Below are positions 12,620 to 24,700 of a DNA stretch of 64,000 nt, in pieces (positions within the stretch are counted from its first letter, which is position 1; every line of letters starts with the position of its first letter). Origin of the DNA: Rapana venosa (Eukaryota > Mollusca > Gastropoda > Neogastropoda > Muricidae). The stretch is from positions 63,598,328 to 63,662,327 of the forward strand of contig CM054143.1 in the NCBI GenBank assembly GCA_028751875.1. Reading direction: 5' to 3'. The position numbers and the translations under genes were made by a program. The notes below the pieces were generated by a model. That model was given only the letters and a program-made list of their open reading frames with translations, searched no databases and was not told where the DNA came from.

Positions 12620-15170
12620 ATCTGGGATCCAGAAATTTAAAAAATTTGTCCCCGGGGAAACCTGGAAAGGGCATTCCCGGAAAAAAATTTGAATTTCCCA
12701 ACTTTCAAAATTTTTCTTTCCTAAATTTTAAAAAAAAATTTTCAAAAAATTTCCATTCCGGGAAAATTTTGGGCTTTTTAAAATTTTTTAAAAGGGGTAA
12801 AAGGGCCCCCGGTATTTTGGGGGAGGACACGATCATTTAAAAAACTTCCATTTTTTTGGTAAAGGTTTTGCCATCAAAATTAGAAATTCAGTTGGGGAAA
12901 AAGGGAATAAGGGTTTTAAAAAAAAAAGGGAGTTTAAACCCCAGTTGAAAAAGGAAAATTTTTCTCATCAAAAGGTCCCCCGCCCCAGTCAGAAAACCTT
13001 CCCCAAGGTAAAAGAAACCAAACGAAAAAGCCACCCTGAAAACCCCCAAAAGGGAAGGATTTTTCCCCAGAAAACCCATCACTTTTTAACCCCCCCCCAG
13101 ATCCAAAATTTAATTGCAAACAAGGGAAGCAGGCCCAAAAAACCCAACACTGAAAACCTGCACCCGTTCCCCCCAATGTTGAAGAGGCAAAAATTTTTAA
13201 TTTTACGGGTTCATATTTTGTGTTTCCACGGGTTATTTTGCCCAACAAAACCAAAATTTCCTTTTTTGAAAATGAAAACCGGGGGCCCAAAATTGTTAAA
13301 AATTTCCGCCCCGCTTTTTAGGAATGGTTTAAATTTTTTAAAAACAAAAGAAACCCAAAAAGCCTTTTAACCAAAAATTCACATAAAAATTTTTCCCCCC
13401 TAAAAATCCGCAAAAATTTTATCGATGAAAAAACCCCACCTTTTCCCCCCAATGAAAACCCAAATCCCATTTTTAAAAAAAAGAAATATTTTGGGGGGAT
13501 TGTAAAAAATTTTGAAAAAAATGTAAGGGCATTTGCCCAAATCATACCACAGGGTAAAAACAGCTTTTTAAAAATTTTTTAAGGGATGTGAACTTTCTTT
13601 TTTGGCGCCCAATTCCCTTAATAAAAAAAGGGTTTTTAAAAGGAAACCAAACCAGGGCCAAAAAAATTCCTGCCCCGTTTTTAATACTTTATTTTTATTT
13701 TTTACATCCCTTCTTCCCTGCTTTTTTAACCAAACCAAAAAATTTTCCCTAAAATACCATTTTTGGCAACCTTTTCCTTTCCCAAACAAAAGGAAAACAA
13801 AAGGGAAATATTTTGGGTTTGTTTTTGGTTTTTTAAAAAATTGGTTTTTCCCCCAAATTCCTTTTGAAGGTAGGAAATTTTTAAATAAAACCCCTAAATT
13901 AAAAAAAATTGGGGTTTTTGGTGTTTCCCCCGGGAAAAAACACCCGAAAAAAACTGGGGGGTTTAACTTTCCAAAATAGGCCCCTTTTTTAACAAATGTT
14001 TAAAAAAAAACCGAAAAATGCCAATTAAAAAAACCCATTTTTGGGGAACCCATCCTTTTTGGGCACAAAAATTTAGGGGCTTTTTGCCCCCTTTTTGGGC
14101 CTTTCCTAAAAAGAAAAACTTTTTTGATTAAAAAATTTTAAAAAACCCAATTAAAAGGATTTTTAAAATTTCCCAAGAAAAGCCCTGAAAAAAATGGGTT
14201 AAAAAAAAAAGGGCCTTTGCAAAAAAACCCGTTTTAAGATAAAAAAAAATTTAAAAAACCCTTTTGGGAAAACAATTTAGGCACCCATTGGGGCCCCGGG
14301 TGTGAAAATGCGGAAAAAATTTTTGGGTTGTTAAAAGGGAAATAAAGAATAACTTTGTTTCCCCTAAAAACCAATTTTTAAAAATCAGACCCAAATATCC
14401 CCCTTTAAAAAAACGATACCCCCATTTTTTGGAATATAATTCGGGGTTGGGGAAAATTGCCCCAAAAACACCGGGTTTAAAAATGGAAATTTATAGGCCC
14501 AGTAAAAACCCAAAAAACGGTCAAAAATCAACCAAATAAAACTTTAATACAAGGTAAAAAATAGAATACTTTGGCTTTCAGAATTTGGGGATGCCCAAAA
14601 TTTACCCAAAAAAACGGGAAAAAGGGGAAGAAGGGGGGGAAAATTTTTAAAAATTTAAGGGGCATAAAAAAGAAAGGGAGGGGGGGGGAAAAATTTTACA
14701 CAAGTAATAACGCCTGGGCTGAGGAAACGGGCATGTGTATTTTCACATCAGACACGTTCCCCACCAAATCCCAGCTTCCCAAAACTGGCCCCAAAACCCC
14801 ACACGTTTCATCCCAGGACAGATCATGCCAAAATCCGAGGAAGGTTTGTAAAAAAAGATAAAAAAAGCTGGACATTAAAAACCCTTTTGGGAATTTGAGC
14901 ACGTATCCGAAGAAAGGGTTAAAGGTTTTTTGGCTTTTAGCGTCTGGGGGGCAGCAGGGTTAGCTCTGCGTGAATGTGTGTGATTTGGTTTTTCCCCCCT
15001 ATTATCCTGCGGGACTGTTTTTATACCATTGTGTTTGGTTTCTCTGAGAAACCCAGGCGGTTAGAACAGTTTTTTTTTAAAATTGTTTTATTTTGTAAAA
15101 TATTTCGATTCTCAATTCAAAAATTTTAAATTTTAAAAACCCAAAAATTTGGGTTTAAAAAAAATGGCGA
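12620..15170. other. Low-quality sequence without recognisable gene
   Basis: The clean island ends abruptly near 12,620. The next 2.5 kb is made of short expanded homopolymers (A, C, G, T runs of 3-8). If upstream exons of the GRL101-like receptor exist they would lie here on the minus strand, but I cannot read any LDLa signature. 14,700-14,880 is slightly better sequence but unrecognised. Confidence 0.4.
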
Positions 15171-15171
15171 C

Positions 15172-17165
15172 ATGATTTTTTGGTTCACTTTATTGTCTGA
15201 CCTTTTCAACTCCCTAAACCCTGGCCCGGCTGAAACCCCTGATAAACTGAAACGGATTCCGAATTTAAAATCCCCTTTTTTTTTTTTCCCCTCACCTCAA
15301 CTCTCCGGGGATCTGAAAAGGGCAAGCCCTCTCCCCCAAACTGTCTACAGCCACCCCTGACCCTTTCTGATATATTTTTTTCATTCATCCACGACAAAGT
15401 CCAAACAAAAACCCTACAGACGGATAACTTTTTTCCAACCTGCTCCTCCTGACCCCCAAATTCCCACGGGCTTTCCTCTCCATTTTTTTCCATCCAAAAA
15501 GGGGAAAAAAGCCATCAAGAAAATTTATAAAAAAAAGACAATAAAATCATGCGATTTCGACCCTTTACCCTCTTCTTTTCTCACTGGGGTGCTTTCCCCA
15601 CAGATAAAACCCCACCTATTACAAAAAATAAACTCATTTTTTTCTTTCAGGAATTTTCCATTACTTTCCAAAAGTGCAATATTTTTACACCTCTAAAAAT
15701 AAAAAATCATGCCCCTTCGCCAAACCCATTCTAAAAAAATTCCCAAGACCTGTTTTTAAAAACCTACCTTTTATCTCAAAAGTTTTTTAAAAAAAGGTTT
15801 TTTCTGAAACAACTCAACAGCCACCTTCTTCCAATAGCCCTTTTTTTTCCAAATTTTTCCCCAGCCCTGCCAAAAAAATTTTTCCCGGCACCAACCACAC
15901 CCTAGTCGACATGCTAAACATGCTTCAAACATCCTTCTGATTTCGGGGAAAATCCCATTCTACTCTTCTTGATTTTTATCTGCAGTTTTTTGACCCCCTA
16001 TAGATAAATTCAATTCTTCTGTCCCTTCCCCAAAAACACATTTGGTATTACAGGCACAGCCCTCACCGGGTTTTCCCTTCATACCTTACGGGCCAATTCT
16101 ACCTATTTGCAGTAAACAAATTCAATCATCACCTGCAAAACTGGAATGTGGGGGTCCCGCAGGGATCAGTTTCGGGGCCCCTGTTTTTTTTATTTCCAAA
16201 ACACTGTTCCCTTAAAGTTTTAAATTTAAAACTGCATCAATAAACCATAAATTTCTATGCCGTATCCCAGATTCAAAAAGCAGTGATCCACCTGAAAATT
16301 TTCCCTCCCTTGAAAATACGACATTTCCCTTTAAAAGATACCAAAAGGGGATGATACAAAACCAAGAAACCAGCAAAACGAAAATAAAACCGAAGCCATG
16401 CTCATAGGGGAAAACCAAGCACAAACTCTCCCCCCCCATTTCAAAAAGCTTCAATGAACTCAGCAATACATCAATTCCTGAAATCTCCCTCTGTGAAGAA
16501 CCTTGGGTCATTTTTGACAACACACTTTTCAATCCCAAAAAAATTGTATCACTCAGACCGCCAGTCATGCTACAATAAAATTTGGGCATTTAGGCAATTC
16601 GAAAGTATTTGTCCCCACCGATCCCAACATTCAAAATACTGGCCTCACCCTCATTCTTTCACCTCTAGACTGTTGCAATTCCTTCTGGTTGGTTTTCCAC
16701 AGCATCAATCCACTCCCTTCCAAGGGGTAAACAAAACCTGCATTTGGAAACAGTCCTAAAAAAAAAAAACTGAGCACAAAAGTCCTATCTAGCAATCTCT
16801 CCTTTTGGTTTGCCTGTGCCACAGAGATTAAGCAAATAAAATCATACCCTATTTTAAAAACTGTTTTCCACAAAACGTTTTCCTTCTACCTCTGGACTGT
16901 TTTACCTCCTTTTTGCCCCTCCGCCCCTTGCAAAATACCCTGGCTTACGAATACTGAGATTCAACCAATCCCCCCTTTGGGCCACGCTTTTTCCCCTGTT
17001 TCTAGTCTGGTAAACGGAATGACCCCCCTCTCTCCCCTTTCGCCAAAAGCCTACTTATGACACTTTAAAATCCCCCCCAAAAAGAGAATTTTTTCCCAAA
17101 ACCAAAAAATTCTTTCCCCCCTTTTTTCATCTAAAATTTTGGGCCCCTCCCCTTCAACTGCCGAA
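15172..17165 (+). mobile_element. LINE-D copy 1: CR1/L2-like reverse transcriptase, error-ridden
   Basis: A non-LTR retrotransposon copy in the plus direction. A pre-RT region with LLSDLFNSLNPGP lies at 15,190. The RT core motif V-PQGSVxGPLFF is at about 16,150-16,190. The thumb region (16,440-16,720) matches LINE-D copies elsewhere, including an IRKYLS-like motif and then the S-DYCN-like segment. The C-terminal motif before the stop, where LINE-D reads GPVTWNDFP in the 51-kb copy, is near 17,000. Collinearity with the clean copies at 39,735-40,985 (same strand) and 50,957-52,190 (opposite strand) is clear by eye. Reading frames change every 50-150 bases because of homopolymer error, so coding capacity cannot be judged. 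The 5' end is not defined; no endonuclease domain was recognised upstream. Confidence 0.7.
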
Positions 17166-17284
17166 ATCCCCCCCAAACCCGGGTCAAAGTGTAAAAAAAC
17201 CCCTTTCTGTTTCTTTTTTTTTTTAAAATTTCTTTTTGGATAATTGATATTAGACCAAAGATAAAGTGTTCCCCAAAATATAGA

Positions 17285-17455
17285 AAAAAATGTGTGTGGG
17301 GTTGTTGTGGTGTGCGCGTGCGCGCGCGCGCGCGCGTGGGGTGGTGGGGTTTCCCTTTTAAAAGTGTCTGTGCACGAGATAAAAAAAAGAAAAAACAACA
17401 ACAAAAAAAATTAGGGGGGGGAGGGGGGTGAGGTGGGGAGGGAGGGGGCGGGCAT
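17285..17455. repeat. GT/GC alternating tract and G-rich block
   Basis: An imperfect GT tract with an internal GC-alternating run (about 17,310-17,335) is followed, after about 80 bp, by a G-rich block (17,414-17,452) with at least four G runs of three or more. It may be the degraded GT microsatellite of LINE-D's 3' UTR plus unrelated sequence. G-run lengths are unreliable here. Confidence 0.55.
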
Positions 17456-17764
17456 TGAACAGTTTAAAACTGCAGCAAGAATAATTACAAAAGTTTCCCA
17501 AACGGGGCTTTTAACTAAACAACAAATCCCCAAACCCTAATCACTTTAAACCGGCCAATAAGGGGTTCGGGAAGACATTTTTAAATCTTATCTAAAAACT
17601 GTACCAGAAAAATAGGGGTCGAAGACTTCACAATAAGAGGGAAAGCTTAGGTGAAAAGTCAGAACCACATGAAAATTTATCTGTTAAAAAAATTTTAGTC
17701 TTAAATGAAACTAATCTGAACCTGTAGATCAAAAATTTTCCCACCAGCCCTGTTAAAAACCCTA

Positions 17765-17990
17765 TGTGTGTGCGGCGCAGGGCGGGGCCCCCCGCGCGTG
17801 TGTGGTGTTTGTTGGTTGGGTGGTGGGGTGTGTGGGTGTGCTTTTAGGCGCGCGCGTATGTGTGTGTGTCCCATTTAATTTTGAAAACCTCTGTTAATTG
17901 GAAAGGGTTGTAAGGAATGGGTGTGTTTACCAAGCGTTTTGATTTTTTTTTGCAATATATAGCCCCTATATAAATTCCTTTCAAAAATTA
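17765..17990 (+). mobile_element. LINE-D 3' end fragment (GT tract and tail)
   Basis: A GT-rich tract (17,765-17,875) is followed by a segment around 17,930-17,985 that matches the LINE-D tail: AAGCGTTTTGATTT, then a TGCAA block, then CCTATATAAATTCC. In the clean copy at 40,895-40,950 the same order is AAGCGCTTTGATTTG, TGCAAGATACAGCG, CTATATACGTTCC. It may be the true 3' end of the copy beginning at 15,172, with about 600 bp of other sequence between, or a separate copy. Confidence 0.55.
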
Positions 17991-18049
17991 TAAAAAAATG
18001 AAAACCACAAACGTTAACCAATCGAATGAATAAACAAGCCCTTTAAAAC

Positions 18050-18425
18050 CCAGGGAAAAAACTCCCCCCAAGACACCCCCACTCCCCCTAAAGAGACACC
18101 CCCTCCCCCAAAAACCCAACAACACAACACGAAAGGGGCACACACCACACACACACCCCAAAACCACTCAAAAACCCACACACAAACACTCAAACCCCAC
18201 ACACACACCCAACACCCCACATCGCCCCGCCCCAAGGGCAAGCAACTCACACACACTCACACAAACGAAGGGCACACACACACATACTCCAAAAGGGAAG
18301 CACACCCACACAAAAAACGAAACGCACGCCCACACACAGACTGCACGCCAAAACGCACAACCCCAAACGTGCGCGGTTAAAGCACACCAAAAAACCCACC
18401 CCGGGATACAAATCCATACACACGT
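18050..18425. repeat. CA-rich degenerate tract
   Basis: A 370-bp CA/AC-dominated stretch broken by A, C and G runs, presumably a long imperfect CA microsatellite. Cys/Val-rich frames on the minus strand come from the GT repeat and are not genes. Confidence 0.75.
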
Positions 18426-19299
18426 ACATCTCCTACATTTTTTGATACCCTTTAAATGCCCAAAATAAACAAAGTATAATCACACATTTTGAAACTGGCA
18501 AAATAAAAAATGAGCTTTAAATTGAAGCAAAACAAAAAAACCAAGCCACAGAGAAACAGAACCACACACCAAACTCAAAAACACTCACAAAAAACACATA
18601 CTCAGATTTCAACAAGCCCCTTTAAACCCAAAAGGGTTTATTACAAAAAATTTTAAAAAAATTTTTGTGTGTGGAAACCCTTTTTTTGAAAAAATGAAAT
18701 GCACTTTTCTTTTTAAAAAAAAGACGGGGTTTTCGTTCCAATTTGCAACCAAAAAAAACATGAAATAAAAAATAAAACAGTTTTTTTGGCCCGGGGGGTT
18801 AACAGGGGAAATTTTTGTTAAAAAGGGTTTTAAAACGGGGGAACCTCTGAAAAAGATAATGAGGACTAGTTTTATTCTAATCTTAAAACAAAAATACCCT
18901 TTATTAAAAGAAATGTAAACAAAAAAAGAAAAATGGTAAACCCTCTTTGTAGCTTTTAAATTTTTCCCTAAAAATTTATTTTCAAAGGAAATTAACTGAG
19001 AGACCGGTTTAAATACCCGGGTTTTCCCCTACAACTTTTTTTACTTGCCAAATCCCAGAAAGGGGATGCTAGCCCAAGATAAGTTTCAATGTAAGCATAG
19101 AAGAATATTTTGTGTATGCTGATCTAGGAAATGTTTTTTTGGGTTAAAGGGTTGGAAAAATCTTTTTAAAAATTTTTTGGGAAATACTAAAAAAAATTTT
19201 AACCATGAAAAGTTATTACAAAATTTTTTTACACCAAGTGGGTTTTATATGAACTGCCCTTCTTCTACTATTTTTAATCGAAATATTTATTCCTTTTAA
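18426..19299. other. No recognisable gene
   Basis: Homopolymer-inflated AT-rich sequence between the CA-rich tract and the next LINE fragment. No motif or repeat homology was noticed. Confidence 0.4.
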
Positions 19300-19950
19300 T
19301 TTTGGGTTTAAAAAAAATTTTGGGCGTTTTTGTCTTTTTCAACCCACCAAAAAATTTTGGCTAAACTGGATAAAAGCCACGTGATTCCCACCCCTGACCA
19401 TGCGCAAATTTTTTTTAAGTTTTCCCTTGAAAAAATTTTTACCTAGAAAATTTTACATTATGAAAACCACCCCCCTATGTATTGTAGTGTCGTCAGCAAA
19501 GATTTTCACAAGGGAAGAAAAAAGGAGGGGAAGATGTTGATAAAATTTTGAAAAGAGGACGGGGCCCAAGCAGGGCCCCCTTTGAGGAATACCATACTTC
19601 AGGGCAAAAGAGACGACAAATTAAATTTTGATGAACAGTTTAGCCTTCTCTTACCCAAAAAAACAGGAAAACCCTTTTTAGTATTCGCACATAAACCATA
19701 AAATTACCCAAATTTTCTTTACTAGGAGATTGCACCCAGTATGCCCCAAATACCGGGGCAAAAGTCAAACACAAATTACTCCATTTAAGATATTATTTTT
19801 TAAATTTTTAAAATCCCAATTGCTCTATGAGATTGCTGAGGGCAATATGCCATGAAAAATTTTTCCCCCCAAAAAGCCACTTTAACTGGGAAATGAAAAA
19901 AATTTTAAATGCTCATAAAAAATACAAAAAAATTTTGTTTTAAAGATGCT
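19300..19950 (-). mobile_element. LINE-F fragment, reverse transcriptase core
   Basis: Reading the minus strand through frame breaks gives a QTVHQN segment (about 19,640), then an RT motif equivalent to Y-GIPQ-x-CLGPVLF (19,560-19,610), and then KIFADDT (about 19,490-19,512), the two catalytic Asp of motif C. This order and the CLGP variant of the PQGSVLGP motif separate it from LINE-D. The fragment is too damaged to place in a clade. No endonuclease or RNase H was found next to it. Confidence 0.6.
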
Positions 19951-22109
19951 TTTCTAAAGGTTTAGATAAAAAAAATAAAAAGGGAAAATGGGTCGATATT
20001 TGGGAAGGGCCTTTTGGATCCCCAAAGATTAAAGAACGGGTACAATTTTGGGCATCTTTTAAAACATTTAGAGGATAAGGAATTTTTTTTAAATACAGAA
20101 TTTTTAGATACTTGTAAAAAAGTTCAGAGATTACTTGCGCGGAAATTTTTAAAATTTTTTACTTTTTTAAATCATCAAAACCCCCGGGGAGTTTTTTTTT
20201 TTTAAAAATGAACATAACCCCCTTCACTTCCACACCCCAAATATTTTTTGCAGGGTGGTTTAGCCCTTTAAAATTGACTAAAAAATTTAAACAAAAATCC
20301 TTCAAAAGATAAGCCATTAAATTCGGACGGCCCAATTTTAAAAATTTTTTTTCAGCAAAAGTACAAAAAGTGTTTATTGATTTTTTCGGGCAGAAAAAAA
20401 CCCGTACCTGAAGAAGCACTTTAAAGAAATGATTTCCCGGGAAAAAAAAAAAAAAAAACTAAAATTAATTGTTTTCCAAGTTTAAAACTCACTAAAATAT
20501 TTTCTTTTGGCACTTTTTTTAAATGAAGTCACTTCTTTAAACGCTGTTTCCCTTAATTTTTAATTTTTTTCCAATTGATTTTAGAAATTAATCAGACAGC
20601 TATGGCTTCTTTAAAATTTCACCCGTTAGCCAGGGTTTTTTAACTCTAGATTTTACGTGTTTTTTTCTAAGAGGGGCGTGACTATCAAAGATTGATGAAA
20701 ACCTCAAAACCCAAAATTTAAAAATTGCTTCGTCGGGTCATAAACTGAAGACATCAAAGAATTTTTCCCTTTACATAAGTCGTACCAAAAAAATTTCTGC
20801 TTTAAACTTTTTTCTATAGCTCCCGAAAAGAAATGAAATTTTTTGTTTGCATCGGGGTATTTTAGCCCCTTTTTTGACCCGGGTTTAGAACAAACGGAAA
20901 TTTTAATTGCAAAGACCATACCCATTTATAGACAGTTCAACAATGTTTACAGGAAATTGGTTGTGTATAAAGGGTCAATCAGTTTTTTCAGAATGAAATA
21001 TTTTTCCTTGTGGGAGTTTTTAAACCAAATTTGCGACAAAATTATGCATCATTATTTTAATTTAAATCAAATTTTTGAATTTAACCAAAGGGAAAAATTT
21101 CATTTAAAAAAAGTTCAAACATCATCCATCAAAAATGTTCGAAATTATAAAACCCAAACCCCATTTGCTTTTTACGGGGTTTTCGAAAAAAAAAACCAAC
21201 CAGTTTTGGTTTTGGGCTCCTAAAAAGGTACTTCAAGCCAAAAAAAATTAAATGCCATTTTTTACCCAAATACGGGTTAAAATTTTTAAAAAATTTTACT
21301 GCTGAGGGTAATAGGTTATTAACCCGTTTCAAATTTTTGGTTTTTGCATCCGAAAAGAATTATAGCTGGGAACTGATATTATAAATCACTGAAAACATTA
21401 TGGGGACAACCTTGATTAAAAAAACCCCCAAAAAAATATAAAAGGGAACTATTTTTCTTTTGAAAAAAATGGGGGCAAACCGAAACTTTATTTAAGATAC
21501 AGCATTTAAAAAACCTACTTTGAATCCATAGGGAAATTTAGTCAACCTTTGGGAAATTTGGGACAGTTCTGCCATTTGCATACAATAAAAAAAACCCAAG
21601 GAAAAATTTCATTCACTCTAAAAATCTTTTTTTGAACTCGCAAAAAAATTTTTAAAGCAAACCCACAAAAACAAAGTGCAAATGGAGACTAAAAATTTAA
21701 AGGGCAGAAATATATCCACAACACTTACTAAACCAACAATACAAAAACACAGAAGATAAAGTCAAAATTGAAAGGGAAAATAAAATAAATAAAAAATTAA
21801 ATTCCCAAAAAACAAAAGCAAGCAAAACCCTTTAAAAAGTAAATGCGAAAAAAAAAACCACAAACTCTGACCCTTTTCCAAAAATAAAGAAAATTTTCCC
21901 CCTATTAAAAAAACTTTTATCAACTCTGTCAAAAAAAATATTTTTTGCCTGAACCTTATGTTTAAAAATTGGGTTTCATTTTAACATCCCACTGATAAAT
22001 TTCCCCTGTCAAAACACACACACACCGCACACCACACACACACTCACACACACCCCTCAAAACACACCATTTCACACAACATCATGTAAATAACAAACAT
22101 ACACACAGG
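19951..22109. other. No recognisable gene; CA-rich stretch near 22,015-22,110
   Basis: About 2 kb of AT-rich low-quality sequence. A CA-rich patch lies at about 22,015-22,110. No domain, RNA gene or known family from this window was seen between the LINE-F fragment and the SINE at 22,110. Confidence 0.4.
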
Positions 22110-22290
22110 TTCGGAAATTTTCCCGAAAAGAAGGCCATTGGGGCCGGTGGGAACAGTTTAAACAAAATTGAAAAAACCCCGCATACAAAAGGGGGGAAAC
22201 GGGTGTAAAAAAAGCACATGAGTGCTTATTCCAAAATCCTCATATAAAAAAATAAAAAAAAATTTAATTAAATAAAAAAATTCCACACCC
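22110..22290 (+). mobile_element. SINE-A fragment, 3' half
   Basis: Matches the 3' half of the clean SINE-A copy at 52,845: AGGCCATTG, GGTGGGAACAG, then GCACATGAGTGCTTATTCC and a CCTCATATAAAAAA tail. The tRNA-like head is missing or unreadable. Confidence 0.65.
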
Positions 22291-22344
22291 CATACTTTAG
22301 CTGACTTTGCAACCCCCCATATGCAATCAATAAAAATTAAAATA

Positions 22345-24700
22345 AAAATAAAAAAATAAAATATAGGGAATTTAAAAAAGCGCTAAATCTTGTAAAAAAA
22401 CAAACAAATCGAACCCCTTTGGCACTCAATCTTTTTCGGGCATGCAACTCCCCTTTAAACATAAGAACAAAAAAATTTTTAAAAAAACCATGCGCGCGCA
22501 CGAATGCACCATGCACGAAACACACACCAAAAACCACAACACGCAAAACACCACACACACACACACACACAAACCAAAAAACACAACACACACACACACA
22601 CACACCCTCGGAAAAACCCAAAAAGGGTTTAAAGAGGGCGTTAAAATTCTTCTTTTCTTTTTTCAAATTTGTTGGGGCCCTGGTCCGCAGAAAATCGACG
22701 ATCATGGCTCTCCATTTTTCCCTGTTTCTGGCCCCCTCTCATAAAGCTCTTTTTTAGGGCCCCTTTATTCATTGCGAATTTGTTTAAGCTGTCGTAAATT
22801 TTTGTGCGCTGCCCTTCCCCCTCTGCTCTTTTTAAAAATTAGGGACAATTTTTGGGGAAAAGGAAAGCTCGGTGGGAAAAATAATGTTTTTTGAGCGGAT
22901 TAAAGGGTAAAAAGGAAAGGGGCTTTTTGGGCGAAGTGGAAAGAGGGAGGAAATTCCAGGGGGTTTGGCCCCAAGAAACAGAAAGGAGCGCCCTTGCCAA
23001 AAAGTTTTTTTTGAATTGAATCTGGGGGGTTCGAAAGCACAAAGTATCTTGGGCTGAACAAAGGGGAACGGGATGGAATGAAACAATGGGGACATTTTAC
23101 AGAGATAAGAGAGACAGGCAGCCGGGAAGAGATCGCAGAAGGGGAAATGATGTTTCAATTTTTTTTTTTCTTAGGACCATTTCGAGCTGCAGAGTTTTGT
23201 AGGGCTTTTGAAAGAGGGGTTAGATAAATGCTGGTAGGCCACCAAAAGAGAATTACAGTAGTCAAAACGTGAAAGAATGAGAGATTGACAAGCTAAAATT
23301 TTCATCAGTGGACAAAAATACTTGCAAATCGCGCTTATGCGCGAAAATTGAAAAAGTAAGGACGGCAGGCTGGGTGAGGGAATTTTTTCATAAGAGTGTG
23401 TTGTCAAGAACAACCCTAAAAAAACTTCACAGATTTAGGAAAAAGGAACTAAAGAAATTGCCGAATTCTTTTGAATTTTTTGGCAAGAGGAAATTTTAAA
23501 TTTTGGGGTTCCCAAGAGAAAGGCTTTTTTTTTTATGGCATTAATTTGTAACTTTTTTCTGAGCCCTCCAGTTTTAAAATGTTTTAAGGCAGTAGGCATA
23601 TTTGCCCAGGAGGGAAGGCAATTTTTCAACAGTATCACGCCCCTGAACGGAGTATCATCGGAAATAAAAATGAGGATCAATATGGGGGGTTTTTATTATA
23701 GGGTGGAGGGGAGCATGTAGAGGTAAAGAAAACCCGGGCCCGCGGGACTCCACATTCCATTTTGACGGGTTTTTGATTGAATTTTGTTTTACAAAACCTT
23801 TCGGGGAACCCGGGGTCTGTAAAGGTATAAAGAAAAACCGGGTGGGGTCCTGTGCCTTTTAATCCCAAAACGTTTTTTTGGGGGCGAAAAAGAAAAAAAG
23901 AGTGATCTAAGGTATCAAAGGCTGCAAATAAGTCAAGAGGGGTGAGGGGAAAATTTTTTCCCTGCATCAAAGAAAAAGTAGAAGTGTATCTAAATTGTGG
24001 ACTAGGGGGGTTTTTCCGGTGCTGTGGTTGGGGCGAAAAGGCAGTTTTGAAAAGGGGGAAAGGAATCATTGGAATGAAGGTGACTGTTGAACTGTTTGGA
24101 AACGTTTTTTTCTTTTACTTTAGAGAAAAAGGGGAAGTTTGAGACAGGCCCAAATAATTCTTCAAAATGTTGGGGATCGAGGTCGTCTTTTTCAGAAAGG
24201 TGTGACTTTTGCTGTTTTAAAAGAGCTGATTAAAATTTTCCTGACCAAAAAATGAGTTTACTTTTTTTAGTGATAATAGGAAACCAATTGGGGAAAGGAA
24301 ATTGTGAGAAAAAAAGGGAAGGCAGGAAAGGGATAAAGGGTTCGAAAGATTTTATACCCTTTTTCCTCAGAATTGTCATGATTTCTTTTTTACTTGGGGG
24401 GATGGAAGGAAAAGAAAGGAGTCCCAATGAAGGGGGATCAGGGGGCCGGGGTTGGAATTGATTTCTGATCCAGCGGAGCGAAATTACCCGAACTTTTGCC
24501 TAAAAAAAAGGCAAAAAAATATGGAAAGAATTTCAGAACCGGCTTGGGTGTTGGGCAGAGGATTTTTTTTTTTCAAAACCAAGAGTTTTAAAGGTGAGGG
24601 AAAAAAGAGTTTTAAAAGGATTTTTAGCACAGAGAACTTGGGAAGAGAATAGTCTGTCTTTGCTAAAAGGATTAAAGATTTTTGACTTTGTTTATTTTTT
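22345..24700 (-). mobile_element. LINE-D copy 2: CR1/L2-like element, minus strand
   Basis: From right to left the minus strand shows a pre-RT region (24,230-24,430), an RT core with a D-AAFDTLDH motif (about 23,920-23,960), ECGVP where the PQG motif is expected (about 23,740), the thumb motif SRFDYCNSLL (about 23,260), and the region just before the ORF end (22,925-23,045). A GT tract (22,550-22,608 on the complementary strand) follows, then the conserved tail with GCGCT and AATTCC (22,345-22,420), ending in T/A-rich repeats. All parts are collinear with the clean copies. Frames are repeatedly broken by homopolymer error; part of 22,610-22,920 does not align well and may be rearranged. No endonuclease was recognised. 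Confidence 0.65.

Noticed and set aside
18014..18429. Cys/Val-rich reading frames on the minus strand
   Set aside because: Translations of the CA/GT-rich tract.
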